A stretch of 39,840 bases of DNA from Acidobacteriota bacterium (GCA_022821265.1 JAJEDW010000302.1:1-39840), one strand, 5' to 3'; counted from the first letter of the stretch, positions 7,875 to 14,122 are shown. Notes: a model not told the origin generated them from the letters alone. Numbers and translations are program-made.

Positions 7875-8585
7875 TCGAATGTTCGCTCCTTCTAGAAGAG
7901 AGGTTGAGGCCCGCCTGGCGGCGAACCCGAGAAACGCGGCCGTGCCAGTTACGCAAGCCGCCCGATACAATACCAGATCCGCCCGAGAATTACACCTTCT
8001 GTCAAGCAAATCGTTCATCGGGTACCTGGCCCGCGGCCACACGCGGCCGCACGTCCTTCCTTATGCACTCGGGTTGCCAAACCAGCGGCTCCTGGCAGGT
8101 TGCTGATTCTAAAGGGGGCGGAGTTCGCTGGACGTCCCGCGGGGTGTGTCGTTCCGACACACGGCGCGCGCGGGGCGTGTCGTTCGGACACACTTTCGGC
8201 GCCGGCGCGGGCTGGGCGGCGCGGAGGTTCTTTTTTTCGCCGGCGGGCGCTGGGCGGCCGGCGCGGTGGCCCGATCCGCGGGGCGGGGGCGGTTCGTTGC
8301 GTCTGGATGTTCCTTTGTATGGACGCGCGCGGGTGGGGGAAAGACGAGTGGGCGGGGTGGAATAGTTTGGGCTGCGGGGGGAGGGCCGGGGTGTTGTTCG
8401 GGACGCGTGTGCGTGGGGGCTGGGCGGGGCGTGGGGCGTGAAGATGTTCGGTTGCGTCGGACTGGTGAAGCGCACGTTGTGGGGCTGCGTCCTTGGCGTT
8501 CGAGGGGCCGGCATGGTTCCGACGGGCGGGGCTGTCCCGGCTCCGTGCATCCGGGCCGCGGGTTCATGCGCCCGGAACGCTCGTC
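7875..8585. other. Gene-poor, strongly G-rich intergenic region
   Basis: About 700 bp carries no ORF I believe. It includes the upstream region of the secreted-protein gene, two small palindromes (8144-8191), and from about 8255 to 8470 a plus strand dominated by G-runs (for example GGGCGGGGGCGG and a GGGGGGAGGG run). The ORFs called here on both strands are low-complexity Pro/Arg or Gly/Arg readings of this composition. The G-rich stretch ends near a decayed copy of the coiled-coil genes. Confidence 0.55.
8144..8191. repeat. Two tandem small palindromes (GTGTCG...CGACAC type)
   Basis: GTGTGTCGTTCCGACACAC at 8144-8162 has 8-bp arms around TTC. A related GTGTCGTTCGGACAC sits at 8177-8191, with 5-bp arms plus the same GTGTCGTTC core. 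They lie 33 bp apart, about 270 bp upstream of the 7874 gene start. They could be a paired operator, short interspersed palindromes, or stem-loops; the sequence does not decide which. Confidence 0.55.
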
Positions 8586-8676
8586 CTACGTCCGGTCCGA
8601 CGGGCCGAAACGGTCGTCGAACTTCGCGTCCAGCCGCCGGATGCCGTCTGCCGATCTCTTGCATAAACGTCTTCAT
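8586..8676 (-). pseudogene. Degenerate sixth copy of the coiled-coil gene family
   Basis: On the minus strand from 8676 the sequence reads MKTFMQEI, matching the conserved KAFMQEIRDDIRRLDAKFDDR core of the array genes. It then needs a 1-base frame change (10 bases where the others have 9) to continue as IRRLDAKFDDRFG before a TAG at 8588-8586. The membrane-helix N-terminus and the conserved LAGRAAG C-terminus are absent. The conserved promoter/leader is not preserved in front of it. It is best read as a decayed remnant at the downstream end of the array. Confidence 0.65.
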
Positions 8677-8735
8677 GGCGTCGCCGGCGTCGACGACGAC
8701 GGCGGACGGGAACGAGGTTGCCCGGCGCTCGGGCT

Positions 8736-9002
8736 CTACCCGGCCGCACGGCCGGCGAGAGTGTCCCGCAGGCCTTCGATCGATCCCGCCAGCCGGGCCT
8801 GTCCCTGCTCCACCCGGCCGAGCCGGTCGTCGAACTTGGCTTCCAGCCGCCGGATGTCGTCCCGGATCTCCTGCATGAACGCCTTCAGAAGCCGGCGGTC
8901 CGAATTCACCCGCCCGACCCACATGCCGACGCTGAGAACTCCACCGAGGGCCGCGATCCGGAACGCCGGACCCGTCGGCAACGCATTCGACCACTCCGCC
9001 AT
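8736..9002 (-). CDS. Membrane-anchored coiled-coil protein, array member 1 (shortest)
   Basis: This 88-residue protein is the minimal form of the five-gene family. It has a short N-terminal MAEWSNAL, a hydrophobic segment (FRIAALGGVLSVGMWVG), the conserved VNSDRRLLKAFMQEIRDDIR helix, one LEAKFDDRLGR unit, EQGQARLAGSIEGL, and the invariant C-terminus LAGRAAG. It looks like a single-pass membrane anchor followed by an amphipathic coiled coil. The start is the ATG at 9002, with GGAG about 11 bases upstream as in all members. Its own promoter and hairpin leader lie directly upstream. The last codons form a GC palindrome (CCGGCCGTGCGGCCGG) next to the stop. I know no named family for it; function unknown. 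Confidence 0.75.
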   Translation of the reverse strand: MAEWSNALPTGPAFRIAALGGVLSVGMWVGRVNSDRRLLKAFMQEIRDDIRRLEAKFDDRLGRVEQGQARLAGSIEGLRDTLAGRAAG

Positions 9003-9098
9003 GGCGCACGATCTCCACGCCGCACGGAAAGGGGAGCGCGCGGCGCCGGTCCGGAAGGGCCGACGGCGAGTCTACGGCGTCGCCTTCGGCGGCGTCAA
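9003..9098 (-). promoter_or_regulatory. Conserved promoter and hairpin leader of array member 1
   Basis: TTGACG (9098-9093), an 18-bp spacer and TAGACT (9074-9069) form a sigma70-like promoter, exactly 66 bases before the ATG. The leader contains CGCCGCGCG pairing with CGTGCGGCG (one G-U pair) one base before the GGAG ribosome binding site. Confidence 0.65.
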
Positions 9099-9129
9099 CG
9101 GCGGACGGGAACGGGGCTGTCCGGCGGCT

Positions 9130-9480
9130 CTACCCGGCCGCACGGCCGGCCAGGGTGGCCTGCAGGCCGTCGAACCGCCGCTCCAGGCCGTCGAACCGGC
9201 CCTCCAGTCCTTCGAACCGCCGCTCCAGGCCGTCGAACCGGCCCTCCAGTCCTTCGAGCCGGCCCTCCAGACGGGCCTGTCCCTGCTCCAACCGCCCGAG
9301 CCGGTCGTCGAACTTGGCGTCCAGCCGCCGGATGTCGTCCCGGATCTCCTGCATGAACGCCTTCAGAAGCCGGCGGTCCGAATTCACCCGCCCGACCCAC
9401 ATGCCGACGCTGAGAACTCCACCGAGGGCCGCGATCCAGAACGCCGGACCCGTCAGCAACGTATTCAACCACTCCGCCAT
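9130..9480 (-). CDS. Membrane-anchored coiled-coil protein, array member 2 (heptad-expanded)
   Basis: This 116-residue paralog of array member 1 is almost identical over the first 60 residues (GPAFWIAALGGVLSVGMWVG, then FMQEIRDDIRRLDAKFDDR). It differs by an insertion of five seven-residue units of the type GLEGRFD/GLERRFE between EQGQARLEGR and the terminal LAGRAAG. The heptads place hydrophobic residues at regular spacing, consistent with a two-stranded coiled coil. The start is the ATG at 9480 with the conserved GGAG. It has the same promoter-leader module as its neighbours and no sign of frame damage. Because the units are near-identical at DNA level, their number may be unstable. Confidence 0.75.
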   Translation of the reverse strand: MAEWLNTLLTGPAFWIAALGGVLSVGMWVGRVNSDRRLLKAFMQEIRDDIRRLDAKFDDRLGRLEQGQARLEGRLEGLEGRFDGLERRFEGLEGRFDGLERRFDGLQATLAGRAAG

Positions 9481-9576
9481 GGCGCACGATCTCCACGCCG
9501 CGCGGAAAGGGCGTTGCGCGGCGCCGGTCCGGAAGGGCTGAGGATGAGTCTACGGCGTTGCGGACGGCGGCGTCAA
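9481..9576 (-). promoter_or_regulatory. Conserved promoter and hairpin leader of array member 2
   Basis: TTGACG (9576-9571), an 18-bp spacer and TAGACT (9552-9547) lie 66 bases before the ATG. The leader stem CGCCGCGC/GCGCGGCG is preserved although the loop sequence differs from the other copies. Confidence 0.65.
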
Positions 9577-9661
9577 CGCCGAAGCGGGGCGGAATCGGGC
9601 GGCTCGCCCGAACGGATGGTTGTCGGGATGGCGGGCGCCCGGGCCCCGCCCGCGCGCCGTT

Positions 9662-10081
9662 CTACCCGGCCGCACGGCCGGCGAGGGTGTCCTGCAGGCC
9701 GACGAACCGCCGCTCCAGACCTTCGAACCGGCCCTCCAGGCGGGCCTGTCCTTGCTCCAACCGCCCGAGCCGGCCGTCGAACTTCGCGTCCAACCGCCCG
9801 AGCCGGCCGTCGAATTTCGCTTCCAACCGCTCGAACCGGTCGTCGAATTTCGCTTCCAACCGCTCGAACCGGTCGTCGAACTTCGCGTCCAACCGCTCGA
9901 ACCGGCCGTCGAACTTCGCGTCCAGCCGCCGGATGTCGTCCCGGATCTCCTGCATGAACGCCTTCAGAAGCCGGCGGTCCGAATTCACCCGCCCGACCCA
10001 CATGCCGACGCTCAGAACCCCGCCGAGGGACGCGATCCAGAACGCGGGACCCGTCAGCAACGCATTCAACCACTCTGCCAT
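9662..10081 (-). CDS. Membrane-anchored coiled-coil protein, array member 3 (hendecad-expanded)
   Basis: This 139-residue paralog has the N-terminal hydrophobic segment FWIASLGGVLSVGMWVG followed by FMQEIRDDIRRLDAKFDGR. It then has about five eleven-residue units of the form L[D/E]AKFD[D/G]R[F/L][E/G]R before EQGQARLEGR, FEGLERRFVG and LAGRAAG. Eleven-residue (hendecad) periodicity gives a right-handed or straight coiled coil. The 33-bp DNA units are nearly identical (9770-9930). The start is the ATG at 10081 with the shared promoter, leader and GGAG. The downstream gap to member 2 is slightly longer than the others. Function unknown. Confidence 0.75.
   Translation of the reverse strand: MAEWLNALLTGPAFWIASLGGVLSVGMWVGRVNSDRRLLKAFMQEIRDDIRRLDAKFDGRFERLDAKFDDRFERLEAKFDDRFERLEAKFDGRLGRLDAKFDGRLGRLEQGQARLEGRFEGLERRFVGLQDTLAGRAAG
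9770..9930 (-). repeat. 33-bp coding tandem repeats in array member 3
   Basis: About five consecutive 33-bp units (core TCGAACTTCGC/TTCCAACCG on the plus strand) encode the KFDDR hendecads. Their similarity points to recent slippage or unequal exchange. Confidence 0.7.
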
Positions 10082-10177
10082 GGCGCACGATCTCCACGCC
10101 GCGCGGAAAGGGGGTTGCGCGGCGTCGATGCGGAAGGGCTGAGGGCGAGTCTACGGCGTTGCGCGCGGCGGCGTCAA
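10082..10177 (-). promoter_or_regulatory. Conserved promoter and hairpin leader of array member 3
   Basis: TTGACG (10177-10172), an 18-bp spacer and TAGACT (10153-10148) lie 66 bases before the ATG. The leader stem CGCCGCGC/GCGCGGCG is intact. Confidence 0.65.
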
Positions 10178-10208
10178 CGGCGGACGGGAACGGGGCTGCC
10201 CGGCGGCT

Positions 10209-10691
10209 CTACCCGGCCGCCCGGCCGGCGAGGGTTTCCCGCAGGCCTTCCATCATCCCCGCCAGCCGATCCTGCCCCTGCTCCACCCGTCCGAGCCGCT
10301 CGTCCATCTGGGCGAAACGGGCGTCGAACTTCGATTCCAACTGCCGGATCTCGCCCCGAATCTCCCGCATGCACTCCCTGAGAACCGCGCGGTCCTCTTC
10401 GGCGCGCTTCTCCGACGCTTCACGGTCCTGGTCGGCACGCTTCAGGAACGCCTCACGATCCTGGTCGGCGCGTTGCCGGAACTCCTCACGATCCCGGTCG
10501 GCGCGTTGCCGGAACTCCTCACGGTCCTGGTCGGCGCGTTCCTGGAACGCCTTGCGGTCGTCGTCGGCTCGCTGATTCAGGAGGGCCCGATCGGTGTTGA
10601 CGTTCGAAATCCAGTGGATGGTTCCGTAGAGGAACCCCAGCGCACCGATCCCCGCGATGACGATCACGGGCGTCGAAAACCACTCGGCCAT
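10209..10691 (-). CDS. Membrane-anchored coiled-coil protein, array member 4
   Basis: This 160-residue paralog has a diverged N-terminus (FSTPVIVIAGIGALGFLYG hydrophobic segment, then HWISNVNTDRALL). Next come about five eleven-residue units rich in Arg, Asp and Glu (types ADQDREEFRQR and ADQDREAFLKR) placed before the conserved REIRGEIRQLESKFDAR core. Only one or two KFD-type units follow before VEQGQDRLAG, MMEGLRETLAGRAAG. The expansion is therefore in a different position from members 2 and 3. Long charged hendecads suggest an extended single alpha-helix or coiled coil. Start ATG at 10691, with the same promoter, leader and ribosome binding site as the others. Confidence 0.75.
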   Translation of the reverse strand: MAEWFSTPVIVIAGIGALGFLYGTIHWISNVNTDRALLNQRADDDRKAFQERADQDREEFRQRADRDREEFRQRADQDREAFLKRADQDREASEKRAEEDRAVLRECMREIRGEIRQLESKFDARFAQMDERLGRVEQGQDRLAGMMEGLRETLAGRAAG

Positions 10692-10787
10692 GACGCACGA
10701 TCTCCACGCCGCGCGGAAAGGGGGGCGCGCGGCGCCGGTACGGAAGGGCTGAGGACGAGTCTACGGCGTTGCGCGCGGCGGCGTCAA
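10692..10787 (-). promoter_or_regulatory. Conserved promoter and hairpin leader of array member 4
   Basis: TTGACG (10787-10782), an 18-bp spacer and TAGACT (10763-10758) lie 66 bases before the ATG. A perfect 9-bp stem (10707-10715 with 10726-10734) sits one base from the GGAG at 10702-10705. Confidence 0.7.
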
Positions 10788-10823
10788 CGGCGGATGGGGG
10801 CGGGGTCGCCCGGCGCTCCAGAT

Positions 10824-11558
10824 CTACCCGGCCGCGCGTCCGGCGAGGGCTTCCCGCAGGCCCTCGAGCCGACCCTCCAGACGCGCCTGGCCCTGCTCGA
10901 CCCCCCCGAGCCGGTCGTCCATGTGCCCGAAACGTTCGTCCCACTTCCGGTCCAGCCGCCCGAACCGGTCGTCGAACTTCGCTTCCAGCCGTCCGCACCG
11001 GCGGTCGAAATTAGCGGCCAACTGCCCTAGCCGGTCGTCGAACTTCGCGTCCAACTGCCCCAACCGATCATCGAACTTCGCGTCCAACTGCCCCAGTCGG
11101 TCGTCGAACTTCGCTTCCAGCCGCCCGAACCGGTCGTCGAACTTCGCGTCCAACTGCCCTAGCCGGTCGTCGAACTTCGCGTCCAATCGCTTGAAGTCGG
11201 CCCGGACCTCTTGCATGAACTCCCCGAGGACGGCCCGATCCTCCTGGGTGCGCTGCTCCCATGCGGCCCGATCCTCCTGGGCCCGCTGCTCCCATGCGGC
11301 CCGATCCTCCTGGGCCCGCTGCTCCCATGCGGCGCGATCCTCCTGGGCCCGCTGCTCCCATGCGGCGCGATCGTCCGTGGCCCGCCGTTCCGATGCGGCG
11401 CGATCGTCCTGGGCGCGCGCCTCCATCTCCGTCGTGCGCCGGTCGAAGGCGGCGCGATCGGCATCCACTTTCGCAACCCATCGGTCGGTCTTGACGATGA
11501 TCTTGATGACGCCCAGCGCCGCAATGAGAATCAGGGGGGTGTTCAGCCAATCCGCCAT
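10824..11558 (-). CDS. Membrane-anchored coiled-coil protein, array member 5 (longest)
   Basis: This is a 244-residue paralog. The hydrophobic N-terminus is short (PLILIAALGVIKIIV). It carries both expansion types: first about six charged hendecads (AWEQRAQEDRA type), then GEFMQEVRADFKR, then about eight KFDDR hendecads (LDAKFDDRLGQ type), then VEQGQARLEGRLEGL and LAGRAAG. It lies at the promoter-proximal end of the array. The start is the ATG at 11558 with the shared leader. Whether the N-terminal segment truly spans a membrane is less clear here than in members 1-3. The overlapping ORFs 11068-11565 and 11159-11524 are shadows produced by the repeats. Confidence 0.75.
   Translation of the reverse strand: MADWLNTPLILIAALGVIKIIVKTDRWVAKVDADRAAFDRRTTEMEARAQDDRAASERRATDDRAAWEQRAQEDRAAWEQRAQEDRAAWEQRAQEDRAAWEQRTQEDRAVLGEFMQEVRADFKRLDAKFDDRLGQLDAKFDDRFGRLEAKFDDRLGQLDAKFDDRLGQLDAKFDDRLGQLAANFDRRCGRLEAKFDDRFGRLDRKWDERFGHMDDRLGGVEQGQARLEGRLEGLREALAGRAAG
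10973..11195 (-). repeat. 33-bp coding tandem repeats, KFDDR type, in array member 5
   Basis: Six to seven near-identical 33-bp units (core GGTCGTCGAACTTCGCGTCC) encode the LDAKFDDR hendecads, with one diverged unit containing AANFDRRCGR. Confidence 0.7.
11231..11430 (-). repeat. 33-bp coding tandem repeats, AWEQR type, in array member 5
   Basis: Five to six consecutive 33-bp units (core CTGCTCCCATGCGGC and CGATCCTCCTGGGC) encode the WEQRAQEDRA hendecads. Three central units are virtually identical. Confidence 0.7.
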
Positions 11559-11654
11559 GACGCACGATCTCCGCGCCGCGCGGAAAGGGAGTCGCGCAGC
11601 GCCGTTCCGGAAGGGCTGAGAGTGAGTCTACCGGGTTGCCGGCGGCGGCGTCAA
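11559..11654 (-). promoter_or_regulatory. Conserved promoter and hairpin leader of array member 5
   Basis: TTGACG (11654-11649), an 18-bp spacer and TAGACT (11630-11625) lie 66 bases before the ATG. The stem is GCGCTGCGCG with CGCGCGGCGC, where one position has become a G-U pair yet pairing is kept. Confidence 0.65.
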
Positions 11655-11792
11655 CGGCGGATGGGAACGGCGCATCCGGGCGTCCGGTCCGTCCGACGGC
11701 GGGCGAAGGCGTCCCGGGGCCGTTCGAGCCGGCGCCGCGGGTGGATGGAAACGGCTCGCCGTGATAGGCTCGCCGCCCGAGGGGGCGAATTC

Positions 11793-12251
11793 GTGGTCGA
11801 GCGTTTTTCCGACGATGAGACGGCCTATTCCGAGTGGCTCGCCGAGCATCCCGACGGGTTCGTTTTCAACCACTTCGGCGGCCCGCCCGCGTTCAACGTC
11901 ATCCATCGGGCCCGCTGCGGGCACCTTCACCGAACCGACAACGAGGGCCGGAGGACCGCCGTCGAGAAGCTGGCCGCGACCGGTCTGCGGGAGATGGTTT
12001 CCCGCGTGAAGCAGATTCGCGGGTCCGGACAGTGGAAGTTCTGCGCCGATTGCGCTCCGGCCGCGCCGGAACGGGCGGGCGCCGGGCGGCCGCGTGACGC
12101 CGCGGACGCGTCCTGGGTCACGCCGCCGGCGCTTCGCGTCGAGCTGGACGGTCTCGAGAACCGGGTGACCCGGCGGCTGCGATGGACGCTGGTGGGTCAC
12201 GCCGTGGCGATCCTGACCGGCGTGGCGCTGATCCTGTTGTTGGCGGGGTGA
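11793..12251 (+). CDS. Small Cys/His-motif protein with C-terminal membrane helix
   Basis: This protein has 152 residues from the GTG at 11793, chosen because GAGGGGG lies 7 bases upstream. An in-frame ATG at 11745 (16 more residues) is the alternative. It contains GFVFNHFGG, then NVIHRARCGHLHR and, 50 residues later, KFCADC, so three cysteines and several histidines could bind a metal. The same HRAxC...KxC layout occurs in small uncharacterised proteins I have seen in accessory regions. The C-terminus has a charged helix (DGLENRVTRRLRW) and one membrane segment (LVGHAVAILTGVALILLLAG). Its stop and the start of the next gene share one base, so the two are probably co-expressed. Function unknown. 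Confidence 0.7.
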   Translation: MVERFSDDETAYSEWLAEHPDGFVFNHFGGPPAFNVIHRARCGHLHRTDNEGRRTAVEKLAATGLREMVSRVKQIRGSGQWKFCADCAPAAPERAGAGRPRDAADASWVTPPALRVELDGLENRVTRRLRWTLVGHAVAILTGVALILLLAG

Positions 12252-12910
12252 TGCCGGGCGCGAGGAGACACCCCGTGAGACTGGACCCGCACATCGGCCG
12301 GCGCTTCGGCTACCCCAACGACATCGGTCTTCCGGAGCGCGTCCTGCTGATCGGCGACTCGCACCACGGGGAGACGCCCGCCTACCCGGACCTGACCCGC
12401 CAGGTCGTCCGGGACGTCACGGTCCACGGCTACCGGTACCGGTTCTTCACGCGGATGTTCCACGCCGTGCGCGGCCCGGGCGCCGCCTCGACGCTCGAAG
12501 CGCTCCGGGATTTCTACGAATCCCTCGCGTTCGCCAATTTCATCCAGGAGGTCCGGACCGGCCGCGGCGAATTCCCGACCGAACAGCAGTGGAAACGGGG
12601 CGAAAAGGCCTTCGTCGAGAATATCGACCAGGTGCGGCCGACGCATTCGATCGTGTTCGGCGTCCGGGTGTGGGACCGATTGCCGCGCGACCGATTCGAC
12701 GCCTGCGCCGCGGAGATCGAAGCCGCCGGCCGGCGCCACATGCCGGATCCGATCCGAAACCAACCGCGGTATCGGGATGGGAAATGGATCGGGCGCTTCC
12801 GGTACGCCGGCGGATCATGCCCGATCGTGAGCGTCCGCCACCCGGCGTCCTACGGTTTCAGCGCGGCCGACTGGCATCCCGTCCTCTCGTGGTTCCTGGG
12901 TCTGGCCTGA
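12251..12910 (+). CDS. Uracil-DNA-glycosylase-fold-like protein (tentative)
   Basis: This 219-residue protein starts at the ATG at 12251, overlapping the upstream stop by one base. It has no signal peptide. ERVLLIGDSHHGETPAYPDL near the N-terminus, SLAFANFIQEVRTGRGEFP in the middle, PTHSIVFGVRVWDRLP and a late SVRHPASYGFSAADWHP follow the order of motifs in glycosylase-superfamily-like proteins: a nucleotide-site loop, a conserved Asn-Phe, a G-x-x-x-W strand and a histidine-containing loop. I propose a DNA- or nucleotide-related hydrolase fold but cannot confirm it. An SGNH-like esterase (GDSH) is the competing reading, and the rest of that pattern is missing. It is translationally linked to the Cys-motif membrane protein. 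Confidence 0.55.
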   Translation: MPGARRHPVRLDPHIGRRFGYPNDIGLPERVLLIGDSHHGETPAYPDLTRQVVRDVTVHGYRYRFFTRMFHAVRGPGAASTLEALRDFYESLAFANFIQEVRTGRGEFPTEQQWKRGEKAFVENIDQVRPTHSIVFGVRVWDRLPRDRFDACAAEIEAAGRRHMPDPIRNQPRYRDGKWIGRFRYAGGSCPIVSVRHPASYGFSAADWHPVLSWFLGLA

Positions 12911-12945
12911 GACGGCCGGCCCTTCGACGCCCGGCGGCGCGCTCG

Positions 12946-12968
12946 GGGCCGTCAACGCGGGGGCGCCG
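12946..12968. repeat. 23-bp direct repeat, copy A (with 13450-13472)
   Basis: GGGCCGTCAACGCGGGGGCG plus three bases is repeated exactly at 13450-13472, where it spans the 3' end of the second duplicated secreted gene. Here it lies just past the shorter first copy, marking the old end of the duplicated unit. Confidence 0.7.
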
Positions 12969-12976
12969 CGTTGGAG

Positions 12977-13405
12977 TTATCGGGCCGGTCTCCGGAAGCT
13001 GAACTCCGGCTCGGGGCGGCGTTTGATGACCATGATGGACGACAGGGCGTCCGTCGACGGGCCGGCCCGGTACGGCGGCGTGGGGAAGGCCGTGCGGATG
13101 ACGTACTCCAGCCGGAGCCACAACCTGCCCTCGCGGCGGTGGATGTTGGCGATCCAGAACCGGTCGTTCCCGCCGGCGTGATATCCCCGAGCCCGGACGC
13201 GTTCATCGATCGCCCGCACGTCCACATGGTCGCCGAAGATGACGGCGGGGTGGAGATAGGGCGCTTTCTCGAACGGCACGACGTAAGCGTCCTGGAACAC
13301 CCACCCCAGCGGGCCGGCTTCCGGGGCCGGCGGCCGGGCTTGGATCGGGCCCTGGCCGGCGGCGGGCATGGCCAGCACCAGCAACAGACCCTGCAAGGCG
13401 ATCAT
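12977..13405 (-). CDS. Small secreted protein, duplicate copy 1 (short form)
   Basis: This 142-residue protein starts at the ATG at 13405, with a signal peptide (IALQGLLLVLAMPAAGQG). The body (WVFQDAYVVPFEKAPYLHPA, then GDHVDVRAIDERVRARGYHA, then LWLRLEYVIRTAFPTPPY) aligns along its length with the 13456-14064 product. It ends early at FSFRRPAR and lacks the other copy's Pro-rich C-terminal 70 residues. The remnant of that shared 3' end is seen as the 23-bp repeat just downstream. Upstream sequences also match (a shared CACAAT-containing segment), so gene plus promoter were duplicated. The ORF-track extension to 13780 is not the true start. Function unknown. Confidence 0.7.
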   Translation of the reverse strand: MIALQGLLLVLAMPAAGQGPIQARPPAPEAGPLGWVFQDAYVVPFEKAPYLHPAVIFGDHVDVRAIDERVRARGYHAGGNDRFWIANIHRREGRLWLRLEYVIRTAFPTPPYRAGPSTDALSSIMVIKRRPEPEFSFRRPAR

Positions 13406-13449
13406 GCGGCCAATTGTGCCACGGGACGGCGAACCGGGGAAACGATTCC

Positions 13450-13472
13450 GGGCCGTCAACGCGGGGGCGCCG
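13450..13472. repeat. 23-bp direct repeat, copy B (with 12946-12968)
   Basis: This is an exact copy of 12946-12968; here it contains the TGA and last codons of the second duplicated gene. Confidence 0.7.
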
Positions 13473-14064
13473 TCGCGTCGTCTTCCGCCGCGGGCTCGGC
13501 GCCGCCGGGCGCGGGTTCGGCCAACGGCCCGACCCGCTCGATCCGGTCGTCGCCGGCGATCTCGCGGAGGCGGTCCCAGTCCAGGCCGGCCTCGTCGTAG
13601 GGCGGCGGCGGCGCCACGCGAAGGGCGCGCTGGAGCTGTTCGGCCAGCCGCGCGTCGCTCGGTTCGGACTCGGCGTCGTGAGTGACGACGATGGAGAACG
13701 ACGGGGCGTCCGCCAGCGGGGCGCCCGCGTAGGGCGGCGTCGGGAAGTGCGTGCGGACGGCGTACTCCAGCCGGACCCACACCTCGCCGTCGCGGCGGTC
13801 GACGGCGGCGATCCGGAACCGGTCGTCCCCGTCGGCGTAGTAACCCCGCGCCCGGTTGCGTTCATCGACCGGCCGCACGTCCACGTCGTCGCCGAGGACG
13901 ACGGCGGGATGGAGATAGGGCGTTTCCTCCAGCGGCGCCAGGTAGGCTCCCTGGAACACCAGCCGCGGCGCGCCGGCTTCCGCATCCGGCGGCGGGGCCT
14001 GGGTGAGGCCCTGGCCGGCGGCGGCCATGGCCGGAACCAGCAACAGACCGGGCACGGAGGTCAT
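13456..14064 (-). CDS. Small secreted protein, duplicate copy 2 (long form)
   Basis: This 202-residue protein starts at the ATG at 14064, giving a clean signal peptide (TSVPGLLLVPAMAAAGQG). The ORF-track ATG at 14094 would add ten Arg-rich residues. It is a paralog of the 12977-13405 product over the first 125 residues (LVFQGAYLAPLEETPYLHPA, then DDVDVRPVDERNRARGYYAD). It has an extra C-terminal part with DARLAEQLQRALRV and an acidic Pro/Ala tail. It is likely periplasmic or extracellular. No known family recognised. It is transcribed in the same direction as its copy and as the 14123-14596 gene, possibly as a loose group of secreted proteins. Confidence 0.7.
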   Translation of the reverse strand: MTSVPGLLLVPAMAAAGQGLTQAPPPDAEAGAPRLVFQGAYLAPLEETPYLHPAVVLGDDVDVRPVDERNRARGYYADGDDRFRIAAVDRRDGEVWVRLEYAVRTHFPTPPYAGAPLADAPSFSIVVTHDAESEPSDARLAEQLQRALRVAPPPPYDEAGLDWDRLREIAGDDRIERVGPLAEPAPGGAEPAAEDDATAPPR

Positions 14065-14122
14065 GAAAGCGATTGTGGCACGGGACCGTCGCACGGCAAA
14101 TCGATTCCGGACCCTGGCCGAT

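Noticed and set aside
8146-9957. 603-codon plus-strand ORF across the coiled-coil array
   Set aside because: Low-complexity Arg/Pro/Ala reading. The minus strand has promoters, ribosome binding sites and conserved protein ends.
9770-11430. 33-bp repeats as a possible CRISPR array
   Set aside because: The units are contiguous without unique spacers, keep the reading frame, and encode 11-residue helices.
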